Shown here piece by piece: positions 11,781-21,024 of a stretch of 64,000 nt of DNA. The DNA is taken from positions 231,949 to 295,948 of the forward strand of contig NW_020170412.1 in the NCBI RefSeq assembly GCF_000524195.1, read 5' to 3'. Each line of letters begins with the position of its first letter. Within the stretch, counting starts at the first letter, position 1. The notes below the pieces were generated by a model. It saw nothing but the letters and a program-made list of their open reading frames with translations. It did not search any database and was not told where the DNA came from. Position numbers and translations under genes: made by a program. This stretch comes from Echinococcus granulosus. Its lineage: Eukaryota; Platyhelminthes; Cestoda; Cyclophyllidea; Taeniidae.

Positions 11781-12620
11781 CTATTTCCTCTTGTGGGACT
11801 TCTTGTTATCCCACCGATTGGTGCTACCAGCAAATTCACCCTTATAATGGACGTGAGAACCGAAGGGAGCACCTTCGTCACCATCTTCCTCCTCGTCATC
11901 ATCCTCCTCATCTTCCGAAGATTCCTCCTCCGACGACGACGGGGGCATGTCTGAATTGGAGTTTCTGACAACCAAATCATCATCTGGCATTGCTGCGTTA
12001 GCATCGAACTCGATATCGTCGTTCTCGTCCAGATTCACTGTGTCTGGAATCTCGCCTACGAATGAACACACATATGCGTCGCAACCGTATGATTTCAGAA
12101 GCATGAAAATGGAATAAACTTCACCACACCATTTAGGCAGCTTTGCAACAGTTAAACACTTATCACACACGAATTTACGTTATTAGCAGACTACCATAAA
12201 ATGTCTAAAGGCAAGTCTTACCAATAGACTTCAATGTCCGGGCTTCATCGTTTAGGTATTTGAGAATAACGTCAGCCTTTTGATCTTGATAATCACGAAG
12301 ACTGACGAGAATAATGTCACCACTGTTGATCCAAACCTTCTTGCGCATTTTCCCCCGAATATGGCATAACCGCTTAACCCCGTCAAAGCAATAAGCTTCA
12401 AGGCGTCCGTTGCCAAGAAGACGCTCAACCTTTGCGTATTCTGAAATGGGAAATTGCGACCGTATAAGGCAGCGGAGCAACGAGAGCAATAAGACTGCTA
12501 ATACAAAACCATTTACTTACGTTGACCTTCCTCGCGATAAATTAAGGCCCGTTTTTGGCCCTCATTTTCATTCTTACCCCGTCGCCGATTTTTACCCCCC
12601 TTTCCCTTATTCTTTGGCAT
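11781..12620 (-). CDS. EIF1A: Eukaryotic translation initiation factor 1A with extended C-terminal tail
   Basis: Exons on the minus strand: 12620-12521, 12440-12222, 12055-11781, giving 197 aa. eIF1A is an OB-fold factor that binds the 40S A site and supports scanning and start-codon selection. Exon 1 gives the basic N-terminal tail [20 protein letters not shown]. Exon 2 holds the near-invariant core [32 protein letters not shown] and [20 protein letters not shown]. Exon 3 opens [18 protein letters not shown] and then diverges: a Ser/Glu/Asp-rich run followed by a tail ending NKKSHKRK. Typical animal eIF1A has about 144 aa and ends in an acidic DIDDI-type motif, which I do not see. Donors GTAAGT and GTAAGA and acceptors TTTCAG and CGTAG are all clean, and phases agree. 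Confidence 0.95.
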
Positions 12621-15333
12621 TGTTGTAGCGAACCGACCCCAACAGTAAAGCGAGTGATGCACAAATAACACTGCAAGTGAAAAGACGCTAACTAATTAAA
12701 AGAAAATCGTGAAAATTACCAAGGAAAAGTAAAAGTGGGTAATCACCTGTAACAAAGTCAATTTTTTCCAAAAAATTGAATTTTTAAGTAATTTTAGCAG
12801 CCAAACACTGCAGTATTATTGTAGTGCGCCAGACTTCTCTAAAGGCTAAAGAAGACGTAATACTCGGGCAGAGTATATACATTCGGCATACAACCGGGCC
12901 CGAAACTAGCAACACGGTTTAGGGTTTAGCGTACCTGAAGAAAACAGGATGATCAAGGCACTAAAATTTGCCCTTTACTAAAAGCGAGAGCTAACCATCA
13001 GCAAAGGTATCATATAGCCTCTATCCTTATTTGAGCCTAGTCCCCGAAACTCCCTGAAAGAATACACGCGCAAGCCAACCATATTCGTCACCAGATTTTT
13101 ATGCAGCTGCAACCTCACTTATCCCTCTAGTTAGTTCTACAGGATTTTGGGAGTTGTTTAGCTTAAAACTAAGGTTTTATAAACGAAGAATTGTACTAGC
13201 CGTTGCGTATGTCCATAACTAGGTGTAGAGCTACTAGTCTTAATGCAGATTTTGGCAAAGGAGGATGGGATTTAACGGAGTTCCTTGGGGAATGATCTTA
13301 CGACTGTTTTGCTTTGTCACATTGTTCTCACTTTGATGCTGCCCATTTATGCCCATTTTATTGAACTACTATAGAAGTGGAGGACGTATCTTAAGTTTAC
13401 TCCAATGACATCTTTATGCGGATATCAGTAGCTTTCGTGCAAAACGTGGTAATGGGGTAACTGCCGGAAGCACGGGCCATTCTCATCCCTTCTGTTATGG
13501 GTTGTCGCTGATTCTTTCATTCGAAGCATATACACTTCTTCCACCCTGATGAGGTATTTCACCCAGCAGTGGAACTCCGGATGAATGTCCATTAAGAGTG
13601 GGTGCATTTTCTGCTGCGACTAATTTAGCGACTGAGACTTTTTTGCAATGGAAAGAAGACATTATACTTGCTTAGGAAGTGTATATTCAAATTACGGTAG
13701 GGCTGAGAGGCTACTGATATAGCCCAGAGGCCAGCCCACCCGGCCGACACCAAAAGTGACCCTTTAACAAAATTGAGCTAAACTAAAACCATATATTTCC
13801 GTTTTCGAATTGGATTTTGTCTCCCACTAAATTAAATAGCAAATCCTAGGCTGCTACGTTAGCTATTAGCCTAAACGTAGCATTAAGTCTTCTACAGAGT
13901 ATAGTAGGATAGAGCAATGTGAAGAAAATCTTTTACTTTTGTGCACATGTACGGAGAGGCTGCAAGTATAGAACCGAAAAAAACCCTCAGAGCTAACACA
14001 AGATTTGCGGCAAGATTAAATTTCCTGTGTGAGCTAAAACATGTGATAATATACATAACAATGTTGTTATTCTTGAAATGCCACAAACGGCATAAAATAA
14101 AAAGCAGTACTGTTCATTGCACTCATTCTCCTTTTAATATGTAATCTTAGTTTTCACCAATTTGTTTTTGGAATTTTTTGTATTTATGAAATGCAATTTT
14201 CTCAATAATATGAGAAGAAACATGTAAAGGTGAGACATTTAAAGGACTAGGACAACACCTTTGTTAATCACCTTTCCAAATTTTACACAATTCCGCTACT
14301 TTTGGCAAAATTAACCCAGCTCTCCAAAACCGATTGAGGGCATAACACTAAAGCAAAATATGCGTTGTTGGTGTACAGAAGAGCTTAGCGGCTGCCGGCA
14401 TGCCCGGTGTTCTCACAGCACAGTTAAGTAAAAATGCAGGCTATTATGTTTTGTTATGAACCATTTCGGATGTCAGAAGATGGGTTATTTTGCTTTTAAA
14501 TCATCTTTTGATAAAAAGGAACGCATTAGTAAAACCAAAAGGATATCCTGGCAAAGCCAAACATTTAACACCATGTCTAAGGTCCTCTCTTTGAGAGAAT
14601 ACGGTTTTCCATCACCTGTCGGTGTAAAACGTCAACTGTTAACCTCAGGTCATACTACTAGCCTCAAATCCTTCAGCAGGCTGTCAGTACACATTCTGTC
14701 CGAGCATGATGCTTTCCTTTGCCTTTTGGAATGTCTTAGCGCACTGCAGATAGACATTTACGTTTTGTTACTTGCAAGATGCATACCATTTGTGGTCCAA
14801 GTTACAATCATTTAATTCCTTTGTCTCACCACGTCTCCCATATGTGCTTTATAGCGCAATTTAGTCAGGTTTAGCCTTTCCCCATTTCATCTTAGCCTAA
14901 GTTTTTTTAGTTTGAGTAAGATGGGTGGGTAAGGGCATTCGTAATCGATATTACTATGAACAGGCTGCAGTGATCAGTGAACACACGTTCAAAGTACACT
15001 TATTCCTTAGGGGTAGATGACATCCGCCCCGTACTTAGATTTGTGCCTAATACATGGCTCTCATTAAAGTATTTTCAAGCAAACACGCATTACAAACGCC
15101 ATATAAGGCGTGAATATTATCATTCAATTTTGAGATATATTGTTGGTGAACTCATTGGAAATGTTGTTGGATTTACTTAATACATTCTAATACCTTCTAA
15201 TCAAATACTATTATGCCAAAATCTTATCTAGGTAAAATGATTGAAAATATTGTAAAGTATTATATTGACATACATGTTTAAACCTTCAACTCTGCATCCG
15301 TTTTTTTGATTCCAGAAGGTGATCCCTTGTTCG
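12621..15333. other. Intergenic between divergent eIF1A and LRRC57
   Basis: It holds both promoters, but I see no confident core element. Fragments of the dispersed repeat occur at about 12820-12910 (starting TGTAGTGCGCCAGAC) and about 13690-13790 (GGCTACTGATATAGCCCAGA followed by GGCCAGCCCACC). Sequence near 13040 (CGAAACTCCCTGAAAGAATAC) resembles the repeat's 5' part. A 119-codon plus ORF at 14456-14815 has no recognisable motif and is not called. Confidence 0.45.
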
Positions 15334-16364
15334 ATGGGTAATAATGTAAGCTCAAGGTACGAGAATGCGAAGAAAACCGGGTCCTTGCAGCTGAGTAACC
15401 TGAAGTTGTCAAAAGTAATTTGTAGTTATTTGATATGCACTGATGTAGTTTCCTGAGGATGTTAGGAAACTGACGAACTTGCGCGCTCTCGACCTGTCCT
15501 CCAACTCAATCCAAAATCTTGATCCGTGGATTGGTGCATTTCCCGGTTTGAAGTCACTGAATGTTAGTGGCAACAAACTAGGTAATTCCCCAGTCCTTTC
15601 TGGTGTGATTCTACGTCTGACATAGGTAATAATTTATCGAATCTGATGGCTGATTGATATCTCGCCGTTCTCATAAGTGTTGCACCAATACTTAGAGTCG
15701 TTTGTTTGACCTTACTGGCGTCTGTTTTTCTCGGATGCTAGCATGTCTACCAACTGAGGTGTCGCGTTTGACCAAATTAGAATCACTCAATGCCTCAAAC
15801 AACAGGATGCTCTCTTTAACCTCTAGCCATAGTGTGGTTAATTTTGGGTCTCTGAGACATCTACGAACCGTTGACATTTCAAAGAACAATCTCGTCGAGT
15901 TTCCTGTGGAATTATGCTCAAAAGACATACCACTCGACCTACTCGACCTCTCGAAAAATAACATTAGTCTTGTCCCCGACTGCGCAAGTCTGCTTCAGGT
16001 TAGATTTTCGTGGATTTTCCTCCTGAGATGTGCCCCAATCTTCCCTGGTGATGTTGATTCCATTTTAATTTTCTATCCAATTTAGGTGATTGAACTCAAT
16101 CTAAACGAAAACCAAATATCTGCCATCTCCGAGTCACTAGCCAAGTGCCCACGACTAAAAGTGCTCCGTCTGGCACATAATCGACTCCGACTCGAAGATA
16201 TTCCGATGGGCATTTTGGAAGACTCGAACATTTCCCTTTTTTCCATCGAAGGCAATCCACTTTCAATGAAAGCTCTCCAGGAACTACCCGCGTATGCGAA
16301 GGTGCAATCATCTACCACTCGTTTGTCTCTTAATCCAACTGTGCGATATGCAATAGGAATCTAG
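15334..16364 (+). CDS. LRRC57: Leucine-rich repeat-containing protein 57
   Basis: Exons 15334-15414, 15449-15581, 15742-15998, 16086-16364 are all in phase, giving 249 aa (human about 239). LRRC57 is a small, conserved LRR protein of poorly defined function; its N-terminal MGN... suggests N-myristoylation. The sequence shows MGNNVSSRYENAKKTGSLQL at the start, matching the family opening MGN...AQKTG, then successive LRRs: LTNLRALDLSSNSI, LKSLNVSGNKL, LESLNASNNRM, LRTVDISKNNL, LLDLSKNNI and the family hallmark QVIELNLNENQIS. The last repeat, CPRLKVLRLAHNRL, leads into a capped C-terminus with SLFSIEGNPL. Intron 1 is only 34 nt. The prefoldin gene lies tail to tail 627 bp downstream. Confidence 0.93.
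15415..15448 (+). other. 34-nt intron in LRRC57
   Basis: GTAATT...GATGTAG, 34 nt in all. It splits SNLKLSK from FPEDVRKLTNLRALDLS in phase 0, at the family-conserved position just before the first LRR (compare LTEFPADLQKL in the human protein). The unspliced frame would contain a stop. Confidence 0.85.
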
Positions 16365-16553
16365 CAATGCAGAGCCGAACCCCAGCCCTAAAATGAATGA
16401 GGGTACCGCCCACCGCGCCGAATCACGGTTGATTCTTTGTTTTCTGCTCGTTAGTCTGATGCTTGTAACTGTGCTGTAACGTGATACGTCCAATCACGCT
16501 CTAAACTATCCGGAAAGTCCTCTAAGGATACTTAATTAGTACGACTACGGCAA

Positions 16554-16559
16554 AATAAA
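16554..16559 (+). promoter_or_regulatory. Polyadenylation signal of LRRC57
   Basis: AATAAA 190 nt past the LRRC57 stop on the same strand. No other canonical hexamer is closer. Confidence 0.55.
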
Positions 16560-16990
16560 TCAGTCTGAGGAAATTAATTATGCGATGCACACCAAGAGAC
16601 TGTATTTTGGTAGTGCGTGCGCACAGAGTCTAGTCATCAGGAACCGTTGGTACTGAAAATGAATAACATCCACTCGCTCATTATTTTGCACAACCTAGGC
16701 GTCGTCTGGCGTTCTATAACTGTTCTTCTTATTGCTTTAGTACATGGAACGATTCACGGCGACAAAGCGAAAGGCGATTCCGTAGGACGTGGAACCAACT
16801 GAGGAGCTCGGAATGATCATTTCTCATTTTACACTTTAATTTGACACTATTAAGATCCAAAAAAGGCGTTTTTGGGCCCTGTTTAACTTCACATCTTTTA
16901 AAAGTGGCAAGTTAATGTTGTCGTTACGTTCTTCCTTTTAAGATGTACAAGTCATCGACACCAAAACCCCCGCAAATATATTTATCTGTC

Positions 16991-17428
16991 TTACATTTTC
17001 TGCTGTTTAGCGCTGATCAGGTCTCTCAATCCTTGCTGTGCGTCTGCAAGGCCTTTACTTACGTAATCCAGCTTCTTCTTTAGTGACTCAATGGTCCGTT
17101 TGTACTCCTCACTTTGCGACGATAGATCCCTAACTAGATCAGGGACGTTCTTTTGAATAAACCTAAAATGAGTGCTTAACGCCTCGAACGCCCTACATTC
17201 GACCGATTGAACTGTAAGTATTCACGCCGTCTGGCAAGGATGTTATTTCTTCTGTCACTAGTTCAGAGCGACGGATCTGCTTAGAAAGGGCGTCGATTTG
17301 TGCATTTATAAGGAGCTTTTGCTGATTCGATGCAGCTGTTTTGTTTTTGAGTTGGATAATCGCCTAAAATTCAGACGAAACATTGAGCATACCTTTTGGA
17401 TGTCCCCATCTACGGCACCATCGCCCAT
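16991..17428 (-). CDS. PFDN1: Prefoldin subunit 1
   Basis: Minus-strand exons 17428-17393, 17363-17197, 17162-16991 give 124 aa (human 122). Prefoldin is the jellyfish-shaped hexameric cochaperone that hands unfolded actin and tubulin to CCT/TRiC; PFDN1 is a beta-class subunit. The sequence shows a short N-terminal segment, a first coiled-coil helix (IIQLKNKTAASNQQKLLINA, continuing through QIDALSKQIRRSE), the beta-hairpin signature ITSLPDGVNTYSSIGRMFIQ, and a second helix with EEYKRTIESLKKKLDYV, ending SAKQQKM. The signature is the best evidence: LPD...TY-S-GRMF is typical of PFDN1. It appears only after removing a 34-nt intron that splits the GRM codon. Both introns are ultra-short (29 and 34 nt), so the exons do not appear as a long ORF. 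Confidence 0.93.
17163..17196 (-). other. 34-nt intron in PFDN1
   Basis: On the minus strand it reads GTAGGGCG...CATTTTAG, 34 nt. It splits the ATG (Met) codon of the SIGRMF motif (AT|G). Retention would put an in-frame TAG directly after that Met. Confidence 0.88.
17364..17392 (-). other. 29-nt intron in PFDN1
   Basis: On the minus strand it reads GTATGCTC...GAATTTTAG, 29 nt in total. It joins MGDGAVDGDIQK to AIIQLKNKTAA in phase 0. It is the shortest intron I find in the window. Confidence 0.8.
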
Positions 17429-19441
17429 GACTACTCGGGTGGATTAAATGCTCGCTAAATGCTTTAGAAGAGTGCGGCGGAGCACCGGATTGATACAAAC
17501 AAATTACGCAAACAAATAAGGAATCTGAAACTTTGTACTGGTTGCGAAACCGGCCAAAATATTTGGGCGAGGAACAACCAGTCTTTTAAGCAAGTGATTA
17601 CATATAAAGTTTCATGCCTAAGGTAGGTGGTTAGTTCTTTCACGTTTGAGTTAAAATTAAGAGACGCATGGAAATTGAGACAACTGATAACTGTAAAAAG
17701 TGACTACAATATGTCTGATTAGATATTTTTAAGTGAGCATAAGGGTTTTTTTAAAACTAAGCAAAACAAATGACTTATTACTTTCTTGAAGACGGCCGTG
17801 CAGATGTCTGAAGCAATTCAATAATGTCCTAATAAATCTAATCAGAACCCTTCATTTTAGCAAAACAGACAAAATGACAACATTTTTAGACTCATCTCCT
17901 GCATTCCTTATTTCAGTAGATAGATTTATAATAAATGGGATTTAAGACTAGTGGCAGGCTTTAAAATTTTGTATTTCGTTCTGTTTAATGCAATCTAGCT
18001 AAGTATATGTAGAAAGTCATTTTACGTTTAATCATTCTGCATTTCACTGCCACACCTAAATATGGGCGAAATTAAGCGTTCATCATTCAAACCACAACAA
18101 TTGCCCACTTTCTGCATGTCGATTAGATTGCCAGGGACAAGTCACCCGATTATCCTTAGTACACATTTTACAATCGCAGGTTTCGATTAAAAATGCTTGC
18201 TTCATTCTTCTGACTTCTGTAACTTCCTTTTAAGTCACGATTTGTATTCTGATGCACTCTCACTTTTTTTGTTTCACCAATAAGTATTGAAGCGATAGTC
18301 TAACGCACATATCAGCCACCTATTAAATCAACACAGCGGGAATTTTGTCAAAGTTGGCTGATCGTGGCCGTCATTGTATTAAGTAAAGCAATATGTGAAG
18401 CATGGATATCTCGTAATCGATGAACTGGGCTTACGCTGTAATGCTGGAGGTCAAGAGACAAAGGAAGAATATCAGTGGAATAAAGGGTCAGATGGCCAAT
18501 ATAGAGGAAGTAGAAGGGCGTAAATAGATAATGAGTAAAGATGGACGGGGAGGAAAACTTGTGAACGAAGAAATTGAATGAGTAGGCAAGTGGAGAAGGA
18601 GCGCCTCCTAGTACCGTCGCCTCGTCGTGGATGCAGCATTGAGGTGTGGACGCCCTTATGTTGACCCTACGCTGAACTGGACTGAACCAAATCTGGCATG
18701 TCATCTGCCTTTGCATAAGTGATGTTGAATATTGACTAATGGATTGATTACGATGAGTATTGCATTAGGCGCTATAAAATTACTGGTACTTGGAAATGAA
18801 TAAAGGGTGAATGGCTTGAGTAACCATGTCTATCATGGCATAACTTCAGTAGAGTTGATAGCGTCGTTTACGAACGCATCGTGGCTGCAAGTTAGCGCCC
18901 ACTAAAAATGGCATCAGGTGCTTGTGCGATCTCAATTCCGTGCACGGAGGCCTTGTGCTTCTTTTGGTACTGATACCAAGGATTTCTCACAAGTATGCTG
19001 TTGTCTGTATCTCTGTCTTTAATCAATTCGTAGATTTCTATTCTACATCGGAAATGCCTAATTATAACCCCTTTCTGGTGTGAAGTTCGTGACATGAACC
19101 GCGAGAAAGTGATAGTCAGACTTTCACCAAGAAGTCTACTTTCATAACTTAATTTTACTACATACCTTAAAAATAGTTCCCGATACGTACTTCCAACGAC
19201 ATTAAGCATTTCGAATGCGAACATTCCCCATCCTCGGAGACAAAGTTGTTACTTGAACACTCGCGATACTAAGCAATGGGGGCAGGTATACATAACCGAA
19301 TAAAATGGGACCCCATAAAAGTCAATTCTCACCTTGATTGCAATATAGCGTAGTCTACTGCCACCTACGCCCAAAGTTTCATAACGATACCAGTAGCACC
19401 CCTACGATGCATTTATAATAAAAACCATGTACAAAACAGTT
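17429..19441. other. Intergenic, PFDN1 5' side to ZNHIT6 3' side
   Basis: PFDN1 promoter territory. Two minus-strand ORFs of 122 codons (18348-18716) and 110 codons (18892-19224) occur. The first lies opposite a purine-rich plus strand, which lowers stop frequency. Neither contains a motif I recognise, and neither is called as a gene. Confidence 0.45.
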
Positions 19442-20391
19442 TTATGACCGTAGTTCCGTCTGCGAAACCCAAATGGTAGGAAACTCGTTCACAACATACT
19501 TGTCCCTAGTCATCACCTCCAGAAGGGTGGTCGAAGATGCAAAAATTTCATGCTTCAGGACAGACCTGGTCTGCTTATCTACACACTCAATGTAAAAGTA
19601 GGGGAGCCTTTTGCCCAGCGCCAGTACCCAATTGGTCACGTAAGGGCTCATACTGACGTTAGACGAGGCGGCAAGTTGAGAAGCAACCAGCGTCTCTAGA
19701 TCGGCGCTTGACAACTCAGCAACTTTCGAACGCCAGATATCCGAAAGGAGGGAGGAGCAAGGGCAGTTATGAAGGAGAATATGAATCGGTCTGAGGACGC
19801 TGTCACACAACTGTTTTCCGTCACCCTGGGACGCGCCTGCAGAAGGATCAAGTAGACAAAGTTCCAGTGTCCACAAAACGGCTGGAGGCTTATCACAGAT
19901 TACGTGAGTTTGATTTAATCGGGCGCGCGTAAGGAGACTGCTAGAGAGACGGTAATCGATTTTGAGAGAACGCGCAGCACTCAAAACCTTCGACTGAGTC
20001 CTCCGCCTCTTTTTCGCGATATCATAAAACTGAAGGAAGAAAAAACCACTAATAGTCAAAACGGTTCTCACAGTCTCTGACAAATCCAACACGGTGTACG
20101 TACTTCACGTATTCGCTTCTCCCGACTTTCATTATCTCTATCAAGAGACTCCAGAAATCGATAGTCAGACAAAAAAGCAAAATAATTATAGTCCCTCCTG
20201 GCGACAAACTCAGCCACATTGCGCTTCCCAGAACATCTTGTAAATTTCTTATGATCCTGACAACAACGAAGAGAACAGGTTCGAACGGTGCAACGGGGAC
20301 ACGTATATTTTGCTTCGTTTGTTGCGCATATTGAACACAATCTGGTCTCAGGCTTAACAGCATCGCCAGGGTTGGGAACCCCACATTCCAT
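19442..20391 (-). CDS. ZNHIT6: Box C/D snoRNA protein 1 / zinc finger HIT domain protein 6
   Basis: Minus-strand exons 20391-20104 and 20029-19442 give 291 aa, with a 74-nt intron between them. BCD1/ZNHIT6 helps assemble box C/D snoRNPs together with R2TP and NUFIP. The HIT zinc finger is complete at residues 19-53 (C19-x2-C22, C31-x2-C34, C39, C43, H47, C53; RLCSICATNEAKYTCPRC at its start). It is followed by the family's second block NYFAFLSDYRFLE and, in exon 2, the basic segment KKRRRTQSK. The C-terminus carries KYVVNEFPTIWV, which corresponds to the EYPTLHVVL end of the human protein. The ATG at 20391 is the first in frame. The protein lacks the long N-terminal extension of vertebrate ZNHIT6 and is more like compact invertebrate or fungal forms. 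It is divergent from SEC16. Confidence 0.9.
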
Positions 20392-21024
20392 GGCGGAAAA
20401 TCGGCACAAGCCGTGTGGTCTTCTAGGCCGTACAAGGCAACTTCAATTCGAGCACAGTAGTTAAGATAGGCTATTCGGTTTATTCGAATATCGTCCAATT
20501 CGTTTAAATTTAAAAGTGCAAGGCTCTAACTATTTTATTTGTTTGAAATTGACTTTAAAGTGATTATTTTTAGTACCTTCGCACTCAGTGCTTTTAGGCA
20601 AATGACTTAGTCTTAAGCATTCCATAAGTAGACTTTCAAAGAACAGGCAACTTTTTATCTGGCAATATAGCAGGCATACAGTTAAGCAACTTTCGGGGCA
20701 GAAGATGCGTTTGCTGGAATTTAAGGCATGATTTGGATAAGTTTGCGAATGCTCCTACGGTGTCTTTCTGCCACTGAAGGCCAGAGTTGCCTATTCGAAA
20801 ATTGTATTTTGTATGAGGGCATCCCTAATCAAACTTTTAAAATTTTCTTGATTCCTATCTATTTTTTAGGTGTTGTGGCTAAATACTCAACAGCTTGTTA
20901 TAGTTTATTTAAACACATCACATCTTGTTTAATCAGACCATCATTTTAGGCGAGTTGCTCGATTTATCCGACGTCATTCGATTGTTTGTCGCTACGGGCA
21001 TATCCAATACGTCTAGTTTTACCT
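20392..21024. other. Shared divergent promoter region of ZNHIT6 and SEC16
   Basis: 633 bp separate the two predicted start codons. No coding segment, TATA box or other motif stands out. An acceptor-like ATCATTTTAG ends near 20949, so a 5' UTR exon of SEC16 could lie at about 20950-21024. Confidence 0.4.

Noticed and set aside
14456..14815. 119-codon plus-strand ORF between eIF1A and LRRC57
   Set aside because: No motif, no splice sites that connect to LRRC57 in phase, and LRRC57 already has a convincing MGN start at 15334.
18348..18716. 122-codon minus-strand ORF
   Set aside because: It lies opposite a purine-rich plus strand, which removes stop codons from the complement. The peptide has no recognisable feature.
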